Shown piece by piece: positions 52,868 to 63,000 of a stretch of DNA of 64,000 bases; positions within the stretch are counted from its first letter, which is position 1; every line of letters begins with the position of its first letter. Both the position numbers and the translations under genes were made by a program. The notes beneath the pieces are model-generated. The model was given only the letters and a program-made list of their open reading frames with translations, was not told the DNA's origin and did no database searches. Origin of the DNA: CAZLMW01 sp964560875 (GTDB taxonomy: Bacteria; Myxococcota_A; UBA9042); assembly GCA_964560875.1 (NCBI GenBank), contig CAZLMW010000027.1:12432-76431 (forward strand), read 5' to 3'.

Positions 52868-53497
52868 ATGATGAAACTCGTACGGCTATTTGTTCTTTTT
52901 GCGGCGGTCGTCTGCCTCCTTGCGGCTTGCGAGGGCGATCCCGCTCCGAGCGCTTCTAACAACTCCGACAGCGGCGGTTCGCAAGCCGATGGGGCAAATG
53001 GGACCGACACCGCAACCCACGACACCGGGGCGAGAGCCGATTCAGGCGCGACGACCAGCGGGGACGCCCACTTCGAGGCGACCGGCAAACACAACGGCAA
53101 CAGCTTCGCGATGAAGTGCATGTACAAGGACAACAACCTGAGGACCACGGGGACCACCGTGCAGTGCCAGAAGATCCAGTGGTTTGCGACCTGCCGGCCC
53201 GATCCTGCGAAGGTCGGCGATATCGACCTGTTCCAGGTGTGGTTCAACCTGCCGACCGCCAACGGCGCCGCTGGTACGCACACGTTCAAGGCCGGGGGCG
53301 GGATCAGCATCGGCAACGCGATGGGAGCACCGCTGAACAGCTTGTCGAAGAACCTCACGAAGAACGAAATCGTGGTGAAAGTCGGCGGCCCGGCGAAGAG
53401 CGACATCTCGGGGACATTCAGCGCGAGTTGGGCGGATAACGGGGGCGAGCACGGCGAGGTGGCCGGTTCGTTCAGCTTGCCGTGCACGAAGAAGTAG
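52868..53497 (+). CDS. Lipoprotein of unknown function
   Basis: The 209-residue protein has a lipobox (VVCLLAAC) and a Ser/Asp/Gly/Thr spacer. A domain of about 120 residues follows (HFEATGKHNGNSFAMKCMYK; GDIDLFQVWFNLPT; SGTFSASWADNGGEHGEVAG), read as a beta-sandwich with four cysteines. No family is recognised. GGATC lies upstream of ATG 52868. Confidence 0.8.
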   Translation: MMKLVRLFVLFAAVVCLLAACEGDPAPSASNNSDSGGSQADGANGTDTATHDTGARADSGATTSGDAHFEATGKHNGNSFAMKCMYKDNNLRTTGTTVQCQKIQWFATCRPDPAKVGDIDLFQVWFNLPTANGAAGTHTFKAGGGISIGNAMGAPLNSLSKNLTKNEIVVKVGGPAKSDISGTFSASWADNGGEHGEVAGSFSLPCTKK

Positions 53498-53604
53498 TGC
53501 GGGCGAGCGACGCGAACGTTGACGTGTATTGCTGGCGGCGTCCCGAAGATCGACCTCTATTTTTAGGGCCCTCCCGAAAAAAAACAGGACCCCAAAAACG
53601 TGCC

Positions 53605-53913
53605 TCGTCCCGCCGGCGGACGAACCGCGGCGATGACGCGGCTGCGCCCTCCCCCGTAGACACCGCGCAGGATTTACTGCGCGGCCAAGCAGCCACCACC
53701 ACCCGGGACCAGACGCTCGCGCGCCCCCCGGCCAGCCAACCATGCTGCTCATCCGGACGGTCGCACGCACCGTCCGGCGGCGCCGTCTACAGGCACCGGG
53801 CTCGTACAAGCAAGCTCCGTGCCAACTCGCACCGCAACAAATCCCAGCACTTACAGCCCATCGCCACGCCAAAACACCGGTCTCGAGACCGGTCCCACCC
53901 TCCCCGTGGGACC
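53605..53913. other. Cluster of short hairpins in non-coding DNA
   Basis: Five near-perfect inverted repeats lie within 310 bases. TCGTCC/GGACGA is at 53605-53623, CCGCGCAG/CTGCGCGG at 53663-53684 and CCGGACGGT/ACCGTCCGG at 53753-53777. The palindrome ACCGGTCTCGAGACCGGT is at 53876-53893. GGTCCCAC/GTGGGACC is at 53891-53913, sharing GGT with the palindrome so that the last two structures exclude one another. No protein-like frame is convincing here. The region could be a structured RNA or hairpin-rich debris of a mobile element. Confidence 0.6.
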
Positions 53914-54229
53914 TCCGCGGCCGTTCAGTCGTTCACTTCTCGTCCGCATACATCGCTCACATTGAGACTTTCGGGACCGCCCCGCCCCGCCTCGTCATTT
54001 CACGTTGCCTGCCCGCCCTTGTCATCGCGCACGCGACGGACGCGATCTCGATATCAGACCCCCGATCTGCGCGCGCGGAGGCGGAATTTGGCCGTTTTCG
54101 GAGGCTAAAATCGCACCACGGGCACGCCAGGGCACCAAGGCTGCGTTTCATCGCTTCGAAGCTATATCAGTGGGTTAACCCGTGGAACGCCCGTTAGAAA
54201 CAGGTCTACGCGTTTGCGGTTGTCGGGCT
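53914..54229. other. Intergenic stretch without recognisable content
   Basis: I see no gene, repeat or motif that can be supported here. Local A/T content is slightly higher than in the flanking genes. Confidence 0.5.
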
Positions 54230-54660
54230 CTCCGCCGGAAAATGACGCACTGGGTGTGGATCGTTTGAGTCGGGCAGGTCCGAGCACCACATGTGTCCGT
54301 CTGGGGATCGGCAAAGCCGCGATGCCGGAGGCTCGCTTGGCGCGCAGCGGCGCTTGCGCTGCGAAGAAAGTGCGCCCGGCATGGGCACGTCGTTGGAGGT
54401 GAGAGTCCTCTCCTGAGCAGGTCATCGCGAAGGAAGTGAAACGCAAGGGCGGAAGGGCGACCGACCGTCCGAAGGCAGCGTGGAGCGAAGCCGTGGGCCG
54501 ACGGACAGGAACCGGATGCGAGGCGCAGCCTGGCGGGGCGAGCGGGCTTTCTGCCGCGAAGCTCCGATGACCTGAGCGAAGCTGTGTGCATCCGGCGGTC
54601 GTGCGGCGAAGCAACGTGTTCTTACCCGGGGAGATCTCGGCTCGTGCCTGAAAGGGCAAC
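54230..54660 (+). mobile_element. 5' fragment of a group II intron
   Basis: Hallmarks of bacterial group II intron RNA appear in order on the plus strand: GTGCGCCCGGCATGGGCAC (54370-54388), then a GGAGG...CCTCTCC hairpin (54395-54413). Next come GGACAGGAACCGGATGCG with AGGC (about 54503-54524) and TTACCCGGGGAGATCTC (54622-54638), a sequence typical just before the intron's reverse-transcriptase domain. No reverse transcriptase, domain V or 3' end follows; the sequence passes straight into the transposase remnant. The exact 5' boundary is unclear. Confidence 0.55.
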
Positions 54661-55311
54661 AAACACCTCGTGAGCCAGCCACGATCTGCGGCGCCGCTGG
54701 GTTTGCCGAGGCACCTTCACGGAGACCGACGTGACGATGTCGCGGTAGGCCTCACGCCATAGTCGGCTCAGTTCAGTCGGGATCAGCGGTGCGCTCTCGG
54801 TCTGTATGTCGCCTGCCCTGGACGGCGATGGCGGCTTCCAGGGCAGAGCTGTGGGGTCTCTGGGATGCTTTGAGCGTGCGGAGGTGTGTCGCGGACTTTG
54901 AACCGGTTGGAGTTGGAGCCCACGGGGAAGCACCGTGGCGACCGTCTCTGGCGGCACGTGCAGCCACACTTCCTTTCGAAACCGAGGCGTCTGTGACTTG
55001 CTGCAGTTCGCCCGCAGCGGGCAGGCGCTACAGTTGCGATTCGTGCCGCGCAGGCGCAGTCCCAGGCCACCGGTTTCGTATGGCCTGATTGCCCCGGCGC
55101 GCAGCGGTTTGCCCGCTGGACATACCAGTGACCGGCCGTTGTCGCCCACACGCCAGCCAGGGCCGAGTGTGCGGCTGCGTTGTTCGAGATCTGCGGCGGT
55201 GAGCAATGCGTCGCGGTGCGCCTTCGTGATCGCGGTGTATGCGACCGGGCTGCCGGCAGCGCCGGCACCGGATTGTGGCGTCGAGCCAGCGTCAACGACC
55301 ATTCCACTCAA
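54660..55311 (-). pseudogene. Remnant of a DDE transposase (IS1182-like, tentative)
   Basis: The minus-strand sequence reads SLVCPAGKPLRAGAIRPYET and LRGTNRNCSACPLRANCSKS, the Cys-rich zinc segment near the C-terminus of IS1182-like transposases, followed by RRRRSWLAHEVF. Coding continuity passes to another frame near 54970-54770 (LRTLKASQRPHSSALEAAIA), showing at least one frameshift. The catalytic N-terminal two thirds is missing. It is inactive. Confidence 0.55.
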
Positions 55312-55499
55312 AAGCGCATTCGTGAAGAATCAACGTCCCGGGATCACGGGCGATTTCAATGGATCCGAATCCAGTGGCCACAGGGCGGCCCTTTGGGTGG
55401 GGGTCGACTCGGGAGGGCGGCGCGGCAGCGCCCCCGACCGAGGCGAGCCGCACCCTGACGCACTTTGACGCCTTGCGTCATTGCCCGACGATCCGCAAC

Positions 55500-58400
55500 A
55501 TGGACAGCGGTGGGAACGAGCCGTTGTCGCGGCGGAGAGGCCAACGCTTGCACGATTCAAAGAGCCCCGAGACGGCCAGCGTGGGCGATCTCGACGACGC
55601 ATCTGAAGCCAACGATTTCGCCACCAGCAACGCGCACCTCGCCGATGAACGCTCCGCCTGCGGCGTGGGCTTCGTCGTCAGTCGCCGGTGCGAGTCGCGT
55701 CACGATTTTCTCCGTACGGCGATCGGCGCGCTGTCCTGCGTCGAACACCGCGGGGCCGTCGGCGCTGACGGCGTCACAAGTGACGGCGCCGGGATCATGG
55801 CCGAGATCCCATTTGAGCTGCTGGGGCACGCGCGAGGCACCGTGGCGGTCGCAACCGTCTTCGTGAGCCGGGACCCCGACAAGCGCCGCCGGGCATTGCG
55901 CATCTTCCGCGAGGTCTTCGCGTTCGCCGGGTTTGAGATCATCGATCGCCGCCCGGTCCCGATTCAGACCGATGTGCTCGGCGCCGAAGCCGCCCGCAGC
56001 CGCCCCGATATCGTCCACATCATCTTCGCCAAGCCGGCCGCTATTCGCACCGAATCGGCGTTCAACGCCCAGCTCCACTTCGCCCAACAACGAACCCGCA
56101 GCCGCCTGCGCGCCGCCGGTGCCGCCCTCGATCTGCACATGGCGTCGCTGTCGCCATCGACCATCGTCTACAAGGCGCTCACGCGTTCCGAGGATCTCGC
56201 GCCCTTCTATCCGGATCTCACCGATCCCCGGTTCGTCACCCGGTTCGCCCTCTTTCATCGCCGCTTTTCGACCAACACGCGCACCTCGTGGGATCGCGCC
56301 CAGCCCTTCCGGCTCATCGCGCACAACGGTGAAATCAACACCATCGCCGGCAACCGGAGCTGGTCGTACTCACGCGAACAAGCGCTCGGTTTGCCGCGTG
56401 ATGAGCTGCTGACCCACGGGCACACGAGCGACTCGGGCAGCCTCAACCAAGCCGTCGAGGCGCTGAAATACCGCAGCTCGATGCCGCATACCGAAGACAT
56501 CCTCGCCATCATGGTCCCACCCGCCGGACCGCAGACCGGCTACTACCGATTCTGGGGACGCGCGATGGAGCCCTGGGACGGCCCAGCGTTCCTCACCTAC
56601 GCCGACGGTGACGCTGTGGGGGCTCGCCTCGATCGCAATGGATTCCGTCCGTGCCGCTGGGCGATGACCGATGACGCGTTCTTCCTCGCGTCCGAGGCGG
56701 GGATCTTCGGTGTCGACGAAACCGCCGTGGTCGCAAAGGGCACCCTCAACGCCGGCCACGGTGTGCGCGTCAATCTCGATGACGGCGAGATCCACTTTCG
56801 CGACCCCAGCCGTTCGCGCGAAAACCGGGGCGCGTCGTTCGAGCCTCGGCTGGCCAAGCTGCCCATCGACAACAGCGACGTCGTCGAGCCGGATGCCCCT
56901 TCCATCGCTCAACTGCGGCTGTATGGCGTGACCCGCGACGAGGTCGACCGCGTGCTGGTGCCGATGATCCACCACGGCAAGGAGCCGATCGGTTCGATGG
57001 GCGACACAGCCCAGCCCGCCGTGTTGTCCAGCGTTCGCCGCGGCGTATACGAGTTCTTCTTCCAGGATTTCGCGCAGGTCACCAACCCGCCGCTCGATTT
57101 CCTGCGTGAGCGGATGGTCACCGACCTCTCAACCGCGCTCGGCAAACGGCCCAACATCTTCGCCCCCAAGGAGCTGCTTCCTCCGGTCCCGGCGTGGTCG
57201 CTGGATTCCCCGCTCGTGTCCAGCGCCGCAATGGCGGCGATCCACTCCCTCTCGGACCTCAAGATCGGCGATATGCGGGTGCACCAGGCGTTGATCGACG
57301 CGACTTTTGACGCCGCCGCGGGGCCCGAGGGACTCGACCATGCCCTGCGGCGAATCGCCGACGATGCGTTGACCGCCGTGCGGAGCCGAAGGGCCGTGTT
57401 GATCCTCAGCGATCGACGTGCGTGTGCCGAGCGACCACCTGTTCCCAGCCTCCTCGCGCTGCGTTCGGTGGTGAACGCCCTCAACAAGTGGGGGCTGCGC
57501 CTCGAGGCGAGTGTTGTCGTTGAAGCTGGCGACATCCGCACCCCGCATCACCTTGCTTGCGCGATCGGCTTTGGCGCGACGGCGGTTTGTCCGTGGCTCG
57601 CCCTGGCATGGGCGCGGTCGACAACCCAGCGGGAGTTGCGCGGCCTCGATGCAGCGGCGCGGGAAGCCAACTTGTTGCGGGCGCTCGAAAAAGGGCTGCT
57701 CAAGGTGATGAGCAAGGTCGGCATTTCGGTGCTGCGCAGCTACCAGAGCAGCAAACTCTACACCCCGCTTGGCCTCGGTCGTGACGTCGTGGACGCGTTC
57801 TTCCCCGGGGTTTCATCGCCCGTGGGCGGCTTGTCTCTGCTCGACCTGGGCGCCGATTTGCTGGCGACCGCAAGGGCATCTGGCGGCGAGAACAAGCTGC
57901 CGCGCATCCACCGGTTCAAGGAGCCTGGTCGACGCGCTACCGGTGAGCGTCATGCGATGACCGCGCCCCGATCCAAGACTGTGCACGAGCTGGTCGCCGA
58001 CGGTGTCTCGGCCGCGAAATCCGACGAGCTGTGGCGGCGCTACCTGGACCAGGCCGGTGACGGCCCCGCGCGCTTGTCTCACCTGCTCGATGTACGCCCG
58101 TCGCGTTCCGGTGTGCCGCTGTCCGCCGTTGAACCCGCGTCGATGATCCTGCGTCGATTCGGATCGGGAGCGATGAGCTTCGGCGCTCTGTCCGCGCAAG
58201 CGCAGCGCGACATCTTCATGGCGATGCGCGCGGTCGGCGGTCGGTCCAACAGCGGCGAGGGCGGCGAGAACCCGTACTACTTCGTCGACGGAACCTGCGC
58301 GTCCACCAAGCAGATCGCTTCGGGTCGTTTCGGCGTAACTGCGGAGTACCTGGTCACCGGCGACGAGATCGAGATCAAGATGGCCCAGGGCGCCAAACCC

Positions 58401-60038
58401 GGCGAAGGGGGCCAACTGATGGGGGTGAAGGTCAGCTCCACCATCGCGCGGGCCCGGCATGCGACGCCGGGTGTCGACCTCATCTCGCCCCCGCCCCAGC
58501 ACGACATCTACAGCATCGAAGACCTCAAGCAGCTCATCTACGAGCTCAAGCAGCTCTCTCCGTCCGCGCGCATCTGCGTCAAGCTCGTCGCCGGCAAGGG
58601 CGTCGGGACCGTTGCGGCCGGCGTCGTCAAAGCCGGGGCGGATGTGATCCAGGTCTCGGGCGGCAGCGGCGGGACGGGCGCAGCGACGCTCACCTCGATG
58701 ATGCATGCCGGTTTGCCCTGGGAAGTCGGCCTCGTCGACGTTCACCAGACGCTCATTCAGCAAGGTCTGCGTCACCACGTCACGCTGCGCGTCGATGGCG
58801 GACTGCACACGGGCGCCGATATCGTCGTGGCGGCCGCCCTTGGCGCCGAGGAGTTTGGGTTCGGCAAGCTCGTGCTCGTCGCGCAGGGCTGCATCATCGC
58901 GCGCATCTGTGAGAAGAACCGCTGCCCGCGCGGGATCGCGACCCACGAGCCTCGATTCCTGGAAAAGTACCGCGGCAAACCCGAGCACATCGTCCGCTTG
59001 TTGCACCTCATTGCCGAGGACGTGCGTCGCCAAATGGCGCGCGCCGGCGTCACGCGGTTCGAGGACCTGGTGGGCCGCACGGGCCTGTTGCGCGCCCACC
59101 CCAACCACGCCGAAATCGCCGCGCAGAGGGGCCTCGATCTCGACTACTTCCTCGATGGCACCCACTTTGTCGCCCGGGCCAAGCATCGCCCGGACCGCGT
59201 GCCCGTCGGCCGCCTCGGAGCCCGCGTCACCAGCGACTGCAAACCCGCCATCGAACGCGGTGAGAAGGTCCGCCGTGACTACCGAATCGCCTCGATCGAC
59301 CGAGCCGTGCTCACCCAGCTCTCCGGCGAGCTCGCGCGCCAATCCCACCAACGCCGCATGGACAGTCTGCGCAGCGGAACATCGCCCGACCACGATTCCC
59401 ACACGCTGCCGGCCGAAACGGTGTCGCTTACCTTCACCGGGTCAGCGGGGCAGGGCTTTGGGGCGTTTCTCGTCGGCGGCGTCGACGTCCGTCTCGAGGG
59501 TGAAGCCAACGACAACGTCTGCAAGTCGATGTCCGGTGGACGGGTCGTCATCGTTCCCCACCGCGCCGCCACGTTTGCGGCCGAGGAAAACGCGATCGTC
59601 GGCAACGGCACGCTCTACGGTGCGACCGGCGGCGAGCTCTTCGTGCGCGGCCAGGCCGGGGATCGATTCGCCGTACGAAACAGCGGCGCCATCGCTGTGG
59701 TCGAGGGGGCGGGTCTGCATGCTTGCGAGTACATGACCCAGGGCAAGGTGGTGATCCTCGGCGATGTCTCGTTCAACGTCGGCGCTGGAATGACCGGCGG
59801 TGAGGTCTATCTTTTCCGGGAAGCGACCGCGCGCATCAACGACGAATACCTCCGGTCTGTTGCGCTGTCGGACGCGGATGCGGAGGACATCGGTGAACTG
59901 CTCAAGCGTCACCTCGCTGCGACCGGCAGCGCGGTCGCTCAACGTTTGCTCGCCGACTGGTCCCTTGGCCGAACGCGGCTGCGCAAGTGCGTCCCGATCG
60001 CCGCGTTACAACATGAGGCACGAGGCGCCGTCGCTTGA
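55500..60038 (+). CDS. gltB: Glutamate synthase large subunit
   Basis: The protein has the full GltB domain order. An N-terminal class II glutamine amidotransferase has the nucleophile Cys54 in RSACGVGF after a pro-region of about 50 residues. The central domain is followed by the FMN-binding synthase barrel (GGSGGTGAATLTSMMHAGLP, LRVDGGLHTGADIVVAAALG). The 3Fe-4S cysteines are in GCIIARICEKNRCPRG. The C-terminal GxGxG helix reads FTGSAGQGFGAFLVGGVDV. It makes glutamate from glutamine and 2-oxoglutarate. No small subunit (gltD) is within the window. The start is uncertain: ATG 55500 is proposed, but ATG 55359 is also in frame and lies next to the transposase remnant. Confidence 0.95.
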   Translation: MDSGGNEPLSRRRGQRLHDSKSPETASVGDLDDASEANDFATSNAHLADERSACGVGFVVSRRCESRHDFLRTAIGALSCVEHRGAVGADGVTSDGAGIMAEIPFELLGHARGTVAVATVFVSRDPDKRRRALRIFREVFAFAGFEIIDRRPVPIQTDVLGAEAARSRPDIVHIIFAKPAAIRTESAFNAQLHFAQQRTRSRLRAAGAALDLHMASLSPSTIVYKALTRSEDLAPFYPDLTDPRFVTRFALFHRRFSTNTRTSWDRAQPFRLIAHNGEINTIAGNRSWSYSREQALGLPRDELLTHGHTSDSGSLNQAVEALKYRSSMPHTEDILAIMVPPAGPQTGYYRFWGRAMEPWDGPAFLTYADGDAVGARLDRNGFRPCRWAMTDDAFFLASEAGIFGVDETAVVAKGTLNAGHGVRVNLDDGEIHFRDPSRSRENRGASFEPRLAKLPIDNSDVVEPDAPSIAQLRLYGVTRDEVDRVLVPMIHHGKEPIGSMGDTAQPAVLSSVRRGVYEFFFQDFAQVTNPPLDFLRERMVTDLSTALGKRPNIFAPKELLPPVPAWSLDSPLVSSAAMAAIHSLSDLKIGDMRVHQALIDATFDAAAGPEGLDHALRRIADDALTAVRSRRAVLILSDRRACAERPPVPSLLALRSVVNALNKWGLRLEASVVVEAGDIRTPHHLACAIGFGATAVCPWLALAWARSTTQRELRGLDAAAREANLLRALEKGLLKVMSKVGISVLRSYQSSKLYTPLGLGRDVVDAFFPGVSSPVGGLSLLDLGADLLATARASGGENKLPRIHRFKEPGRRATGERHAMTAPRSKTVHELVADGVSAAKSDELWRRYLDQAGDGPARLSHLLDVRPSRSGVPLSAVEPASMILRRFGSGAMSFGALSAQAQRDIFMAMRAVGGRSNSGEGGENPYYFVDGTCASTKQIASGRFGVTAEYLVTGDEIEIKMAQGAKPGEGGQLMGVKVSSTIARARHATPGVDLISPPPQHDIYSIEDLKQLIYELKQLSPSARICVKLVAGKGVGTVAAGVVKAGADVIQVSGGSGGTGAATLTSMMHAGLPWEVGLVDVHQTLIQQGLRHHVTLRVDGGLHTGADIVVAAALGAEEFGFGKLVLVAQGCIIARICEKNRCPRGIATHEPRFLEKYRGKPEHIVRLLHLIAEDVRRQMARAGVTRFEDLVGRTGLLRAHPNHAEIAAQRGLDLDYFLDGTHFVARAKHRPDRVPVGRLGARVTSDCKPAIERGEKVRRDYRIASIDRAVLTQLSGELARQSHQRRMDSLRSGTSPDHDSHTLPAETVSLTFTGSAGQGFGAFLVGGVDVRLEGEANDNVCKSMSGGRVVIVPHRAATFAAEENAIVGNGTLYGATGGELFVRGQAGDRFAVRNSGAIAVVEGAGLHACEYMTQGKVVILGDVSFNVGAGMTGGEVYLFREATARINDEYLRSVALSDADAEDIGELLKRHLAATGSAVAQRLLADWSLGRTRLRKCVPIAALQHEARGAVA

Positions 60039-60071
60039 TACACTGAGCTCCGCCCTCTGTTGGAGCTTTCG

Positions 60072-63000
60072 ATGATGCGTTCTCCCACCGGGTGGCAGCG
60101 GCTCGATGTGTCTTCGGTCGTTTGCCCGGTGCTCACCGTCATGGTCCTCGTGGCCGCTGGTTGCGGCGGCGATCCCGAACCCGTCGACGGCGACAAGGTC
60201 GGCGCCGAAACCGACACCGGTCTTGACGTCGGTACCGTGGATACCGCGCAGGCCGATACGGGCCCCACGTCCATCGATGCCGGCACCGCGCCCGAGTGCA
60301 CAAAGGCGGCCGACTGCGATCAGCCCGGCACCGCCTGTATGAAAGCCGACTGCGTGTCGGGTAAATGCGTGCTCGGGCCATCGCAGACCGCGTGCGACGA
60401 CGGCGATCCGTGCACCCAGAACGACCGCTGCGTTGCCGGCAGCTGCGTTGGCGTGTCGGCCGGATGCGACTGCAAATCGACGAAGGACTGCGCGGGTTTC
60501 GAAGACGGAAACCTGTGCAACGGCACCCTCTTTTGCGACCTCGCGCAGGTGCCGCATAAGTGCCGGGTCAAACCCTCGACGGTCGTGGTCTGCAAGCTCA
60601 ATCCGGGCAGCAGCGGCGCCGAGGCGTTGTGCGCTGGCTCCGTGTGTGCGCCGCAAACCGGTAAGTGCGAGACCGTTCACAAGGCCGACGGGACGCCATG
60701 CGTCGACGCGGACGCCTGCACCGTCGACAGCAGCTGCAAAGCCGGCAAGTGCGTCGGCGGCGCCGAGTCCTGGTGCCAGTGCAAGACGAGCAAGGACTGC
60801 GCCGTTTACGACGACAAGGACCTGTGCAACGGCTCGCTGTATTGCGACAAGTCCGTCTTTCCGCCTCGCTGCAAGCTGAACGCGGCATCCGTCGTCGCGT
60901 GCTCGAGCAACGCCGACACGGCCTGTTCCAATAACACGTGCGATCCCAACACCGGCAAGTGCGTGGTCGTCGCCGCCAAGGACGGGGCCGACTGCGACCC
61001 CAATTCGAGCTGCAAGAATGAAGGAACCTGCAAGAAGGGCAGCGACGGCGTGTCCACGTGCACCGCCGATCTTTCGGTTTGTGCCTGCGAGAAGAACATC
61101 GACTGCCTCGACCAGGAAGACGGCGACTTCTGCAATGGCACGCTCTACTGCGACAAGAGCGGCACGGGCAACAAGGGCGTCTGCAAGCCCAACCCTGCGA
61201 CCACCATCACGTGCGCAACCGTCACCGACACACAGTGCGCCAAGAACAAGTGCGTGCCCACCACCGGCGCCTGCGTGCTGCAGCCCGCCAACGAGAACAG
61301 CGGCTGTGACGACGCCAACACCTGCACGAAAGGCGAAACATGCAAGGTCGGCAAGTGCAAGGGCGGCACGGACGTCTGCAAGTGCAAGGCTGACAGCGAT
61401 TGCGTCGCCAAGGACGACGGCAACCTCTGTAACGGCACGCTGTTCTGCAACGCGGCGACGAAGCTATGCGAGCTCAATCCATCGACCATCAAGTCGTGTC
61501 CCAGTGTCGACGACAGCGACTGCAAGAAGAACGCGTGTGACCCCAAGACGGGTACATGCAGCGCCATTCGCGCCGATCACGTCTTTGCCGTGAAGTACGC
61601 CGACGGCGCGATTTACAACGAGGTCAAACCGGCGGCCGCCGCCACCAAGACGGTCGTGTCGTGCGACGACGGCAACGCGTGCACGGCCGGCGATCTCTGC
61701 GCAGCGACCGTGTGCAAGCCAGGCAAAGACACCTGCAGCTGCAGCCAGGACGCCGATTGCGCCAAGCAGGAAGACGGCGACGCCTGCAACGGCACGCTTT
61801 TTTGCAACAAGGTGGCGGGCAAATGCGTGCTCAACCCCAAGACGGTTGTGACCTGCAAGACGACCGACGACACGGCGTGTCTCACCCGCGCCTGCCAGCC
61901 GGCGACGGGCCATTGCCTGCTCACGCCGCGCGCCTTTGGGACCGCCTGCCAGGACGGCAACGCGTGCACAACCGGGGACTACTGCAACAAGGACGGCCAG
62001 TGTCTGGGCGGCAAGAAGGTCTGCGCCTGCCAAAGCGCCGCCGATTGCACCAGCCACGACGACGGCGATGACTGCAACGGCGTCGTGTTCTGCGACAAGT
62101 CGTCCAAGGACTTCAAGCAGTGGAAGTGCATCGTCAACAACCCGGCGACCAAGGTCTTCTGCAACCCCAAGGACGACACCGCCTGCCTGGCCAATAGCTG
62201 CGCGGCGGGCAAGTGCGCGCTCAAACCGCGACCTGACGGAACCGGCTGCGACGACGGCACGGTCTGTTCGAAGAAGAGCGCCTGCAAGACCGGCAAATGC
62301 ACCGGCAGTGACCAGCTCGTCTGCAACGACAACAACGCGTGCACGCTCGATACCTGCGACCCGAAAAACGGCTGCGTGTTCGCGCCGAAAAAGGACCACT
62401 GCAAGGACGCCAACGCCTGCACCGTCGCCGCTTGCGACCCCAAGACCGGCAACTGCACGTTCGACAAGAAGAAGCGTCACGGCAACGCCTGCGACGCCGA
62501 CAAAGATGGCTGCACGGTGGGCGACGTCTGCGACAACGGCACCTGCAAGTCGGGCGCGCTGGTCAAGTGCAACGTATCGACCAAGGCTTGCCTCGCTTCG
62601 AAGTGCCAGTCTAAGGATTCCAACAACTTCCAGTGCGTGACGACGATCGCCGCGGACGGTTCGGCGTGCCAGGGCAACGGCGGTTCATGCAGCCTCGGCG
62701 GCGCGTGCAAGGCCGGTCAGTGCGTGCAGGGGGCGCTCAAGAAGCTGTGGTCGCGCGTCATCGACCCGGCGCCGCACATGCACATGCAGGCGAACGCTGT
62801 AGCGGCTGATGGGGATCGTTGGTTGGTCGCCATGGCCCGGGTTCAGAAGAAGACGCCGACCGCCAACATCAAGGCCTGGTGGCGGTTTACGAGCTACGAC
62901 AAGAGCGGCAAGCAGCTGACTTCGGTCGAAAAGCAGCTCCCAGCGGACGCGGGCGATGTTGCGGGCCTCGTACCGGCGGTCGGCGGCGGTTTTTGGGCCA

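Noticed and set aside
53482..54108. Plus-strand open frame of 208 codons
   Set aside because: It overlaps the hairpin cluster, is rich in Arg/Ser/Pro and has no protein-like pattern.
57813..59402. Minus-strand open frame of 529 codons
   Set aside because: It is antisense to the conserved synthase domain of GltB.
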